Below the pieces are notes generated by a model, which searched no databases, was not told the origin of the DNA, and saw nothing but the letters and a program-made list of their open reading frames with translations. A stretch of 41,762 nt of DNA. Source: Bacilli bacterium (lineage in GTDB: Bacteria > Bacillota > Bacilli > Paenibacillales > NBRC-103111). Where the stretch lies: contig JAQBPR010000042.1 of the NCBI GenBank assembly GCA_028287395.1, forward strand, positions 1-41,762, given 5' to 3'. Within the stretch, counting starts at the first letter, position 1, and each line of letters begins with the position of its first letter. Positions 9,630 through 17,364 of this stretch are shown here, one piece after another. The position numbers were made by a program, and so were the translations under genes.

Positions 9630-9659
9630 CATACTTGAAATAGTATGCTTGAAATAAGC
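9630..9659. repeat. Two adjacent hairpins sharing a TTGAAATA core
   Basis: CATAC-TTGAAATA-GTATG (9630-9647) is followed at once by GCTT-GAAAT-AAGC (9647-9659), so the octamer TTGAAATA occurs twice, 14 bp apart, each time inside a small inverted repeat. It lies about 80-110 bp upstream of the next gene and could be an operator or chance. Confidence 0.4.
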
Positions 9660-9740
9660 TAATTGTTAAAAGCGAAACTTTTTCAAATAAATCACGTCTA
9701 TTTTATTAGTATGTTAAAGCCCAAAGAGGAGTTGGATGTA

Positions 9741-12032
9741 TTGAAGACAAGTAAGCTTGCTTTTCTGCTATCGTTATTGATTTTATTTACGTTATCTTTT
9801 GGTAGTTTCGCAGGAGCAGAACCACTGAGTAATGATAAGGCAGCAATGCTCAACAAGTTAGCGATTCTACAAGGAGATGGAAATAGTTATAACCTGTCCG
9901 CGCAACTAAGCCGTAGTGAGGCAATCACATTCATCGTAAGAATGATGGGACAAGAAAGTAATGTTTTGGGCAAGAAAGACCAATATGCGAAAACTCCGTT
10001 CTCGGACGTAAAAAAGACAGATTGGTTTGCACCAGCTGTAGGTTATTGTGTTGAAGAAAAAATAGTGAATGGTTTGCCAGATGGGAAATTTCATCCAAAT
10101 GATAAAATTAGTGAAAAGGCATTTCTCAAGCTGCTATTAGGTGTTTTGGGATACAATGCTGATAGCGATTTTACTTGGGATAACTTATATTCTTTTGCTG
10201 CTCAAGTAGGTTTAGTTGATCAAAGTTATCTTAATTTGACAAAAGATAACGTACAGTACAAACGTGAAGATGTAGTTAAAGTATTGTATACTTCATTGAA
10301 TCTGAATAACAAACAAACCAATAAAAAAATTATAGATATGCTTGATCCAAACCATACTATACTGCCAGATTTGGCGCCAACACCAACTCCAACACCAACA
10401 CCGACTCCAACTCCAACACCAAATCCAGATGCTTTAATTACACAAGTGAATGCAGTTAGGGTATTGAGCAATGCAAGAATTGCCATAGATTACAATGAAA
10501 AAATTCAGCCAGTAGATGCAAGTAATATATCGATTTATGAGACTGGAAATAAAGATGCGAAACTTAATGCAAGCATTGAATCTCAAACAGATAGCGAGTT
10601 GATTTTAAAAACAGATCAACAAAAATCCAACCAAAGCTATGTGGTTGAACTAGCGAATGTTATTGATGCACAAGGAAATAAAGTTAAATTAGTTAATTCA
10701 AATTTTACTGGTTATGTAAATCAGGAAGTGCAATCCGATTTCTTTAAAATAAGAAAAGTCGAAACAGTAAGTAAAAATATCATAAATGTATTTTTCACAC
10801 AACCTGTTAACACAAATATTGAAATTCCTGTATATTATGAAATCACAAAAGATGGAGTTTCTTATATAAAAGGCAGTTTTACTAATGTTTCTGTAAAAGT
10901 ACTTTCCAGTAAAGAAAATGCTGTGTCTATTTTATTGAAAAATGATCTAATTTCTGCAAACGCAAAGTATGCGATTAAAATTAGTGGTGATGTTATTAGT
11001 ATGTATAATGTTAGATTGAACGACGGGCAAGGTGATAGCATGGAATTTGCTCCAAATGGTTCCGAGAATAAACCCTTCGAATTAGCTGACCTGCAGCCAC
11101 TGGATGACAAGACAATACAAGTTACTTTCAGTGATGAAGTCGATTCCATGTCAGGAACGCAATTAAATAATTATAGTATTGCTAATACAAATGGGACACC
11201 TGGATATATTTCAAATGCGGTTATTTCCGGTGAAGGGGATTTACAAGGCAAGGTAGTTAAATTACAAGTAGCAAGCTCACTTTTGCAAAACAACAGTTAT
11301 GTTTTAACAATAAGAAATGTATCTGATAAAACAAAACAAAATATTCTTGCTGAGACCAAATATCCTTTAACGGGTCAAGGACTGCTTGTTCGTAAAGATT
11401 TAAATATTCTAAATGTAACGGCGGAGGATAAAACGACTTTATCAATATATTTTGATCGTAAATTAGATCCAGTGAGTGCAGTATATATCGGTAATTATAT
11501 GCTCGCAGGTGCGGGTTTCTCCGGTTCAATCTCTAAAGTATATTTCAATCCAGCTGAACCCTATAAGGTGAAAGTATTTTTACCTGTATCCCCCGGATTG
11601 GCAGCGGGTGTAACGTATACATTAACAGTTTTCAGTTCCATGAAGGATGAGCTTGGCAAAAATTCAATGGCCAATACATCCATTTCATTTCAAGGAAATG
11701 GAACTGAAACGGTAAAACCATTAATTTATGATGCAAAGATCATTGGAAATGATATTATACGTTTCAATACAAATACTGAAATCATTAATTCAGGATCTAA
11801 TCTTGATGCTTCGAATTATGTATTGGAATACAAAGATGGAAATAATACAGTCGCAAAGCAAGCTAGTAATGTTAGCATGATTAATGGCACTACGGGAATT
11901 TTAACTTTCAATAATTTGGATTTGACCAAAATCTACAGTTTAAGGTTTAATAGTTTAACGGATTATTCAACTCAATTTATACGTACTTCAAGCGATGGTT
12001 CAAATTCACATGGCGTATCTATAGGTCAATAA
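9741..12032 (+). CDS. Exported SLH/Ig-like repeat surface protein, paralog of the gene at 12312
   Basis: The start chosen is TTG 9741: AAAGAGGAG (9723-9731) lies 9 nt upstream and translation then opens with a clear signal peptide (MKTSKLAFLLSLLILF, cleavage near AGA-EPL). The frame is open further up, to TTG 9663, but that extension is not signal-like. The 763-residue product has SLH-type modules in its first 200 residues (SRSEAITFIVRMMG, FSDVKKTDWFAPAV, GLPDGKFHPNDKIS), a Thr-Pro linker near residues 212-230, then about five Ig-like domains with strands such as IINVFFTQPV, TIQVTFSDEV and TLSIYFDRKL. It is a wall-anchored surface protein of unknown ligand. Domain order, internal motifs and even the ending (RTSSDGSNS) match the gene at 12312, so the two are a duplicated pair. 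It ends at a terminator, so the pair is not one transcript. Confidence 0.85.
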   Translation: MKTSKLAFLLSLLILFTLSFGSFAGAEPLSNDKAAMLNKLAILQGDGNSYNLSAQLSRSEAITFIVRMMGQESNVLGKKDQYAKTPFSDVKKTDWFAPAVGYCVEEKIVNGLPDGKFHPNDKISEKAFLKLLLGVLGYNADSDFTWDNLYSFAAQVGLVDQSYLNLTKDNVQYKREDVVKVLYTSLNLNNKQTNKKIIDMLDPNHTILPDLAPTPTPTPTPTPTPTPNPDALITQVNAVRVLSNARIAIDYNEKIQPVDASNISIYETGNKDAKLNASIESQTDSELILKTDQQKSNQSYVVELANVIDAQGNKVKLVNSNFTGYVNQEVQSDFFKIRKVETVSKNIINVFFTQPVNTNIEIPVYYEITKDGVSYIKGSFTNVSVKVLSSKENAVSILLKNDLISANAKYAIKISGDVISMYNVRLNDGQGDSMEFAPNGSENKPFELADLQPLDDKTIQVTFSDEVDSMSGTQLNNYSIANTNGTPGYISNAVISGEGDLQGKVVKLQVASSLLQNNSYVLTIRNVSDKTKQNILAETKYPLTGQGLLVRKDLNILNVTAEDKTTLSIYFDRKLDPVSAVYIGNYMLAGAGFSGSISKVYFNPAEPYKVKVFLPVSPGLAAGVTYTLTVFSSMKDELGKNSMANTSISFQGNGTETVKPLIYDAKIIGNDIIRFNTNTEIINSGSNLDASNYVLEYKDGNNTVAKQASNVSMINGTTGILTFNNLDLTKIYSLRFNSLTDYSTQFIRTSSDGSNSHGVSIGQ
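10377..10425 (+). repeat. Thr-Pro linker microsatellite
   Basis: Tandem CCAACN hexamers encode alternating Thr-Pro residues between the SLH part and the Ig-like part. The unit is 6 bp, so copy-number change alters linker length without frameshift. The paralog at 12312 lacks this tract. Confidence 0.8.
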
Positions 12033-12049
12033 ATAACGAAAATCAAAAG

Positions 12050-12081
12050 AAGTCACAATGATAAAAAGTTGTGGCTTTTTT
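12050..12081 (+). terminator. Intrinsic terminator
   Basis: AAGTCACAA (12050-12058) pairs with TTGTGGCTT (12069-12077, one A-C-free pairing with a G-U) across a 10-nt loop, followed by Ts to 12081. It lies 18 bp after the stop of the preceding SLH gene. Confidence 0.75.
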
Positions 12082-12311
12082 GTTTTATTTTCATATTTTT
12101 AATTGAGCTTAAGTATTAAGTATTGTATCTAACAAAACAATTTCAGCTAACCTAGTAGAGGAAGATCTGCTAAAATAAGCTAAGATCCAAGTAAGATAGA
12201 TATGTTTTTAAAATACTGGTAGAATAAACTTAAAGGGTATCTAGTAAATTTAGAAACATTATTAACTTCCTATGCGTATAATCATTAAATAAGATTTTTG
12301 GAGGATCGGGA

Positions 12312-14594
12312 ATGAAAAAGAAATTAGTTATTTTCACTATGATTATGTCCTTGGTAATGCTGCCGGTATTATCTTATGCGGATGCAGCATTGGATAGTAA
12401 AGCAGTCGCGCTTAACAAGCTCACCATACTACAAGGAGATGGCGTGAACTTTAATCTCACGGGACAATTGAAGCGTAGTGAAGCTATTACTTTTATTGTG
12501 CGAATTATGGGCAAGGAAGACGAAGTGAAAGCGAATGCGGCGCAATATGCGACTACTAACTTTAAGGATGTAAAATCGACCGACTGGTTTGCGCCCTATG
12601 TAGGCTATAGCGCACAGTTAAATATTGTCAATGGCTTTCCTGACGGCGGCTACCATCCAAATGAATTTGTAAGTGAGCAAGCCTTTTTAAAGCTTGTAAT
12701 GGGTGCACTAGGCTATATGGATGGAACAGATTTTGTATGGGATACGATCTATCCTTCATCTTATAATCTTGGCTTAGTTACAGATGTTAAATATAAAACG
12801 CAAACAACCGATAACGCTAAATACTTGCGCTCTGATGTAGTGAATGTGCTTTATAATGCGCTTTTGAAGCATCTTAAAATTTCTACGAAAACGATTATTG
12901 ATACGTTAATTGATGGTAAAATTATTGATAGAGATGTAGCGGTCCAGCTAGGACTAGCTAAGGCAATTGTCCCGGTTACAATTGTCAGTGCAATTCCGCC
13001 CAATAGTGTGACGTTGAACGTCAATATGAGTCAAGCTGTGAAAGCTTTGACAGCTCAAGATATTACGATCTATGAGACCGACAATAAAGCCAATAGATTA
13101 ACGGCAACTGTCAACTCTCAGGTGTATCAAAATCTAGTGATTACAACATCTAATCAAATTCCTGATAAAAAGTATACTCTTGAGATTAATGCTACAGACG
13201 ATGCTACAGGAACTAACAGTATTGCCACTTCCAATTTTGTAGGACTTAAAATTCCTGAAATTGTATCGAATTATTTTAAAATAAGCAAGGTTGTTCCGAT
13301 GAGTAAAAATGTGATTAATGTTTATTACACACAGCCCATTACAAGCGATGCTGCACTTCCGGTTTACTATGAAATAACTAAGAGCAATGCTAGCTTTGTT
13401 AAAGGGAACTCTACTAATATGTCTGTAAAAGTACTATCGGAGCAGAATAATGTAGTAAGTATTTATTTGAAGAATAATATAATAACGGATGACGTGCCTT
13501 ATGCCCTAAATATAAGCGGCGATATTCCAAGTGCTTATAATGGTGTGTATCTCAATGACGGTGCGGGGGATACTGCAGCATTTGCAAATAATGTGACGGA
13601 GAATAAAGCTTTCAATTTAACGAATGTCACACCAGTTGATTCAAAAACGTTAAGACTGGAGTTTAACGGAGATATAGATTATAGTTCTGCAAAGCAATTA
13701 GGGAATTATCAAATTAGCACAGCTGCGGGTTTTCCTTTAACAGTCATTAGTTCTTCCATACCGAGTGATGGAGGCGGTAAAGCGTTTCTGCTTGGTTTAT
13801 CCGATACGCTTATGACGGGCACAAGCTACATCATAACAATGAAGAATATTAGTGATATTCATGATCAGATTACGCTGCCTGAAACAAAATATCCGTTCTC
13901 TGTGCCTACAATTCCGGTACATAAAGATTTGAACATTGGTTTTGTGCAAAACTTAGATAAATTAACACTTAAGGTCTATTTTGATAATAGTCTGGATGCG
14001 ACAACGGCCACCAATGCCAATTATTACAATCTTACGGGAATTACGAACAGCAGTTATACTGCCGTGCCGACTAAAGTTTACTTTGATCCCAAAGAGCCGA
14101 ATGCAGTTAGATTATTTTTCTCAGCCGGCAAAGAAATGATAAGCGGAAATGCCTATAAATTAAGAGCGCTAAATCTCATTCAATATGAATTAGGCGGTAC
14201 GTCAACAGTCGATGCAATATATCCATCATTTACCACATCTAATGCACAGGACGCGAAACCTGTTCTCAGCAGCGCCACAATTATCTCTAAGGACACGCTT
14301 AAAGTAACAAGCCAGAAGGAGCTTTTAGGTACGGGAAGTAACGTTATCATAAGCAATTATTCATTAGAGTCCAAAGACGGCAATAGCACATTTATTGTCA
14401 AGACGCCGATAAACATTACTGTTTACGATGCCACAACGTTAATTTTAAAATTTGATGCATTGGATTTGACCAAGGATTACATTTTTAAATTCAATACGTT
14501 GACGGATATTACGGGAACTAATGTAAGAAGTTCAGCGGATGGTTCAAACTCCATTGCGGTTATTACGGAAAAACAAGCATCGAAGGAGAACTGA
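12312..14594 (+). CDS. Exported SLH/Ig-like repeat surface protein, paralog of the gene at 9741
   Basis: ATG 12312 follows GGAGGAT (12300-12306) closely, and the product begins with a signal peptide (MKKKLVIFTMIMSLVML, cleavage near SYA-DAA). The 760 residues show the same order as the upstream paralog: SLH-type modules in the first 200 residues (KRSEAITFIVRIMG, FKDVKSTDWFAPYVG, GFPDGGYHPNEFVS), then several Ig-like domains (VINVYYTQPI, TLRLEFNGDI, TLKVYFDNSL). A -10-like TATAAT lies at 12277-12282 without a good -35. The next gene starts 3 bp after the stop with its ribosome-binding site inside this gene, so the two are co-transcribed. The role is wall-anchored surface protein; partner or ligand unknown. 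Confidence 0.85.
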   Translation: MKKKLVIFTMIMSLVMLPVLSYADAALDSKAVALNKLTILQGDGVNFNLTGQLKRSEAITFIVRIMGKEDEVKANAAQYATTNFKDVKSTDWFAPYVGYSAQLNIVNGFPDGGYHPNEFVSEQAFLKLVMGALGYMDGTDFVWDTIYPSSYNLGLVTDVKYKTQTTDNAKYLRSDVVNVLYNALLKHLKISTKTIIDTLIDGKIIDRDVAVQLGLAKAIVPVTIVSAIPPNSVTLNVNMSQAVKALTAQDITIYETDNKANRLTATVNSQVYQNLVITTSNQIPDKKYTLEINATDDATGTNSIATSNFVGLKIPEIVSNYFKISKVVPMSKNVINVYYTQPITSDAALPVYYEITKSNASFVKGNSTNMSVKVLSEQNNVVSIYLKNNIITDDVPYALNISGDIPSAYNGVYLNDGAGDTAAFANNVTENKAFNLTNVTPVDSKTLRLEFNGDIDYSSAKQLGNYQISTAAGFPLTVISSSIPSDGGGKAFLLGLSDTLMTGTSYIITMKNISDIHDQITLPETKYPFSVPTIPVHKDLNIGFVQNLDKLTLKVYFDNSLDATTATNANYYNLTGITNSSYTAVPTKVYFDPKEPNAVRLFFSAGKEMISGNAYKLRALNLIQYELGGTSTVDAIYPSFTTSNAQDAKPVLSSATIISKDTLKVTSQKELLGTGSNVIISNYSLESKDGNSTFIVKTPINITVYDATTLILKFDALDLTKDYIFKFNTLTDITGTNVRSSADGSNSIAVITEKQASKEN

Positions 14595-14597
14595 TTT

Positions 14598-15212
14598 ATG
14601 AATAAAAAGCGCATTATAGGTATGATAGTTGTTATAAGCGGACTAATTATTACTTTTACTGTATATAAAACAAGTGCGGACAGTGCACTAACGCCAGGTT
14701 CTGTAGATGATCCGATGGTATCCAAAAGCTATGTTGATCAGCAGATTGCCTCACAAGTAACAGCCCAAGTTGCAGCACAAACCGCTAAAATCCCCGTAGG
14801 TACTTCGGGTGGATCGGCAGGTCTTACTGTCGTGCAACTCAGGCCGGGGCAGTTCCTTATGGCTGGTGCGGGAAGCGAGTTTATTGTAAGAACGGGTTAT
14901 GTGCTTGCGGTGAGTAATGACACGAATGGCATTCCGGATATTACAGCCGGTAAAGATATTTTAGCAAAAACAGCGATTTCATTGAATCATCTTCTTATTT
15001 TCCCCAATGACAAAAGAGGTATACAGGCAGATCCAAAGAAAACTACAGATATTTTTGTGATGGTTCGTGGAGGTTACACACTTTTAAATGCGGATGGATC
15101 GGTGGTGACTGCTGCAGTTATCCCTGTAGCGACGCCTACAGCGACACCTGGTCCTACAGCGGCACCTGGTGTAACTCCTACGCCAGCACTTGTTCCAGTG
15201 ATTTCTCCCTAA
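14598..15212 (+). CDS. Small exported protein with Pro/Thr-rich tail, unrecognised family
   Basis: The 204-residue protein starts at ATG 14598, with AAGGAGAA (14583-14590) placed inside the end of the SLH gene. Residues 1-28 form a membrane anchor or signal (MNKKRIIGMIVVISGLIITF). A short polar stretch that could form a helix follows (SYVDQQIASQVTAQVAAQTAK, about 43-63). Next comes a compact beta-like domain (about 75-175) with RPGQFLMAGAGSEFIVR and SLNHLLIFPNDKRG. The last 30 residues are a repeated A-T-P-T-P-G-P tail, resembling wall-spanning linkers. I do not recognise the family. Tight coupling to the SLH gene suggests work at the cell surface with it. Confidence 0.7.
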   Translation: MNKKRIIGMIVVISGLIITFTVYKTSADSALTPGSVDDPMVSKSYVDQQIASQVTAQVAAQTAKIPVGTSGGSAGLTVVQLRPGQFLMAGAGSEFIVRTGYVLAVSNDTNGIPDITAGKDILAKTAISLNHLLIFPNDKRGIQADPKKTTDIFVMVRGGYTLLNADGSVVTAAVIPVATPTATPGPTAAPGVTPTPALVPVISP

Positions 15213-15262
15213 TTTTACCCTTTGTGTCATTAATTTATGCGTCTTAGATTGATTTCCGAGGT

Positions 15263-15269
15263 CATACTA
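15263..15269 (+). promoter_or_regulatory. Candidate forespore (sigma-F/G-like) -10 element of the SASP gene
   Basis: CATACTA fits the forespore -10 pattern CATWHTA exactly and lies 34 bp before the SASP start. The matching -35 region (GCGTC at 15239-15243) is poor, so this rests on the -10 and on the gene's known forespore expression in relatives. Confidence 0.35.
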
Positions 15270-15303
15270 TGGTTACACCGATTGGCAAGGAGGTGAAATC
15301 ATT

Positions 15304-15588
15304 ATGGCACGAGGAAACAATACGAAGGTTGTACCTGAATCACAAAAGGCGTTGGATATGCTGAAATATGAAATTGCCGCGGAGCTTGGTTTGCCTGTAG
15401 GAAAACAAACTTTGCAATCCTTAGGCGCGAATGCTGAATTTGCTACAGAATTGGGTTCGATTCAAGCCTCATCCATCAAGGAAGATTATTGGGGGCATAT
15501 CTCCTCACGGGATACAGGAGCCGTTGGCGGAACGATTACACGCCGTTTGATTCAACGGGCGGAAGAAGCGCTATTCTCGTTATCATAA
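15304..15588 (+). CDS. Alpha/beta-type small acid-soluble spore protein
   Basis: The 94-residue product starts at ATG 15304 after AAGGAGGTGA (15287-15296 region). It carries both hallmarks of the alpha/beta SASP family: the segment ALDMLKYEIAAELGLP, which contains the germination-protease (GPR) cleavage region, and the C-terminal GAVGGTITRRLIQRAEEAL, which binds DNA. Such proteins coat spore DNA in the A-form and protect it from UV and heat, then feed the germinating spore with amino acids. It is slightly longer than the usual 60-75 residues owing to an insert in the middle. A terminator follows, so it is monocistronic. Confidence 0.93.
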   Translation: MARGNNTKVVPESQKALDMLKYEIAAELGLPVGKQTLQSLGANAEFATELGSIQASSIKEDYWGHISSRDTGAVGGTITRRLIQRAEEALFSLS

Positions 15589-15599
15589 ATGTTAGAAGG

Positions 15600-15637
15600 G
15601 CCCTGATTTCTTGAATCTAAGGAATCAGGGCATTTTT
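15600..15637 (+). terminator. Intrinsic terminator of the SASP gene
   Basis: GCCCTGATTTCTT (15600-15612) pairs with AAGGAATCAGGGC (15619-15631) around a GAATCT loop, followed by a T run. It also separates SASP from metK. Confidence 0.93.
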
Positions 15638-15660
15638 ATAGGTTTACATGGCATTATTAA

Positions 15661-15689
15661 TTGACAGCTATCGACAAATCAAGTAGTAT
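15661..15689 (+). promoter_or_regulatory. metK sigma-A promoter
   Basis: TTGACA (15661-15666) is a perfect -35; after 17 bp comes TAGTAT (15684-15689). Transcription would start near 15696, giving a leader of only about 25 nt. This excludes a translational start at the in-frame TTG 15661 and leaves no room for a riboswitch. Confidence 0.7.
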
Positions 15690-15720
15690 GTTCTGTAGAA
15701 TAATTAAGGGGGTCGAGGAT

Positions 15721-16926
15721 ATGACGACTTCAAACGCGAAGCGTTTGTTTACATCCGAATCAGTAACAGAAGGTCATCCGGATAAAATTTGCGACCAAAT
15801 CTCAGATGCGGTTTTGGATGCTTTTTTACAAAAAGATCCAAATGCTCGTGTAGCCTGTGAAGTTTCCGTGGCGACGGGATTGGTTTTGGTTATAGGCGAA
15901 ATTAGCAGTCGAGCGGAATTTGTAGATATTAATGCGATTGCTCGCAATACTATTAAAGAAATTGGCTATACGCGCGCGAAATTTGGTTTTGACTCGCAAA
16001 CCTGTGCGGTGCTAACTTCTTTGAATGAGCAGTCTGCAGACATAGCCCAAGGGGTAGATCAAGCGTTAGAAGCCCGTGAAGGCAGTATGACAGATGCAGA
16101 GATCGAAGCGCTTGGCGCTGGAGATCAAGGCCTGATGTTCGGCTTCGCGGTCAATGAAACACCTGAGTTAATGCCAATGCCAATTGCACTGGCGCATCGT
16201 TTGGCGCGTCGTTTGGCAGAAGTGCGTAAGAACGGTACTTTAAGCTATCTTCGTCCGGATGGTAAAACACAAGTTACGATTGAATACGAGGGAGACAAGC
16301 CTGTTCGTGTCGATACCATTGTGGTTTCTACTCAACATGCTGAAGAAATTACCCTGGAGCAAATTAAACGGGATATACACGAACACGTGATTAAACCGGT
16401 TGTACCTGCAGATTATTTGGATGCAGCCACGAAGTATTTTATTAACCCTACGGGTCGTTTTGTAATCGGCGGACCGCAAGGTGATGCCGGATTGACAGGA
16501 CGTAAGATTATTGTGGATACATACGGTGGATATGCCCGTCATGGCGGCGGTGCGTTCTCCGGTAAAGATCCAACAAAAGTAGATCGCTCTGCAGCTTATG
16601 CGGCTCGTTATGTAGCTAAGAATATAGTTGCAGCTGGATTAGCGGATAAAGTCGAAATTCAACTAGCTTATGCGATTGGTGTAGCGCGTCCTGTATCGAT
16701 TGCAGTAGATACTTTTGGAACGGGTAAAGTTAGTGAAGCGAAGCTTGTAGAAGTCATTGGTAAGAATTTTGACTTGCGTTCCGCTGGGATTATTAAAGAA
16801 CTAGACCTTCGTCGTCCTATTTATCGTCAAACGGCTGCTTACGGTCACTTTGGCCGTACGGATATTGATCTTCCTTGGGAACGTACGGATAAGGCTGAGA
16901 AATTAAAAGCGGATGCGTTTAACTAA
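15721..16926 (+). CDS. metK: S-adenosylmethionine synthetase
   Basis: The 401-residue enzyme joins ATP and L-methionine to make S-adenosylmethionine, releasing phosphate and diphosphate, in the cytoplasm. Family motifs are complete: [13 protein letters not shown] near residue 17, the [12 protein letters not shown] loop near 137, [16 protein letters not shown] near 247, and the glycine-rich [19 protein letters not shown] near 275. Length is typical. ATG 15721 is preceded by AAGGGGG (15706-15712); the longer frame upstream overlaps the promoter and is not translated. It stands alone between a terminator and a non-coding stretch. No S-box (SAM-I) leader is seen, unlike metK of Bacillus subtilis. 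Confidence 0.98.
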   Translation: MTTSNAKRLFTSESVTEGHPDKICDQISDAVLDAFLQKDPNARVACEVSVATGLVLVIGEISSRAEFVDINAIARNTIKEIGYTRAKFGFDSQTCAVLTSLNEQSADIAQGVDQALEAREGSMTDAEIEALGAGDQGLMFGFAVNETPELMPMPIALAHRLARRLAEVRKNGTLSYLRPDGKTQVTIEYEGDKPVRVDTIVVSTQHAEEITLEQIKRDIHEHVIKPVVPADYLDAATKYFINPTGRFVIGGPQGDAGLTGRKIIVDTYGGYARHGGGAFSGKDPTKVDRSAAYAARYVAKNIVAAGLADKVEIQLAYAIGVARPVSIAVDTFGTGKVSEAKLVEVIGKNFDLRSAGIIKELDLRRPIYRQTAAYGHFGRTDIDLPWERTDKAEKLKADAFN

Positions 16927-17007
16927 TCTAAGTTAAATGGATAGATGCTTGAACAATGGATAGTTAGCTAGGCACAAGCGGATCGTGAAAGCCTTATTAT
17001 GCTGAAA

Positions 17008-17027
17008 AACCCTCAGTAGAGAGGGTT
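17008..17027. repeat. Hairpin, terminator-like on the minus strand
   Basis: AACCCTC (17008-17014), loop AGTAGA, GAGGGTT (17021-17027). On the minus strand the stem is followed by TTTTTC, so it would read as a short intrinsic terminator for a leftward transcript; on the plus strand there is no T tail. Confidence 0.4.
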
Positions 17028-17085
17028 GGGGAACTAGGATGACTTATTCTGCTGTGTTTACCTCTACAACATCATTTCAACGGAA

Positions 17086-17154
17086 ATAAGTTACTGACGT
17101 TCCCCGGAGAACACAAAAACAAGTCTAAAACCGAGAATAAGGAATTGACGTTCC
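17086..17154 (+). repeat. Imperfect direct repeat ATAAG-N4-TGACGTTCC
   Basis: Copy A is at 17086-17103 and copy B at 17137-17154, 51 bp apart, with identical ATAAG and TGACGTTCC blocks and a different 4-bp middle. The blocks are followed by related C/G-rich ends. It looks like part of a small dispersed intergenic repeat, but other genomic copies cannot be checked here. Confidence 0.5.
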
Positions 17155-17242
17155 GCGAATAGACAGGGGAACGGCTCCAATGTTCCACCCACCATCGATC
17201 CAATCAACGGATTGTCTGAGCTTACTGAATTGCCATAAAACA

Positions 17243-17279
17243 AAAAGATCCTTAGTAAAAAACTAAGGGTCTTTTTTTT
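17243..17279 (+). terminator. Intrinsic terminator 320 bp after metK
   Basis: AAAAGATCCTTAGT (17243-17256) pairs with ACTAAGGGTCTTTT (17262-17275, one G-U) around AAAAA, ending in eight Ts. It ends whatever transcript crosses this non-coding stretch, either metK read-through or an unannotated RNA. Confidence 0.9.
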
Positions 17280-17364
17280 GTGACTAAAGCCCTATAAGAA
17301 ATAACGTAACTTTATTGCTAGTTTAATAGTCTAAATAGAATAACAGAAAAAAAGGAGATCAACT

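Larger units (their letters stand above)
16927..17364. other. Non-coding stretch of 438 bp with hairpins and short repeats
   Basis: No credible gene is seen here. It contains a hairpin (17008-17027), a pair of ATAAG-N4-TGACGTTCC repeats (17086-17154), a second hairpin GGAAC/GTTCC (about 17169-17187), and a terminator (17243-17279) too far from metK to be an ordinary gene end. It may hold a small RNA or remnants of a dispersed repeat. A weak TTGCTA/TAGAAT pair (17315-17341, 15-bp spacer) could serve the next gene. Confidence 0.5.

Noticed and set aside
10377..10425. CRISPR-like short repeat
   Set aside because: The unit is 6 bp without spacers and codes for a Thr-Pro linker in a real gene.
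10226..10486. Minus-strand frame with Gly-Val repeats
   Set aside because: It is the antisense reading of the Thr-Pro linker microsatellite in the SLH gene.
15661..15720. N-terminal extension of MetK from TTG 15661
   Set aside because: The proposed start codon is part of the -35 TTGACA, and the leader begins only near 15696; ATG 15721 has a good ribosome-binding site and gives the standard family N-terminus.
16927..17280. Riboswitch or 6S RNA in the gap after metK
   Set aside because: Looked for c-di-GMP, c-di-AMP and SAM class core motifs and a long 6S-like duplex; none was convincing by eye.
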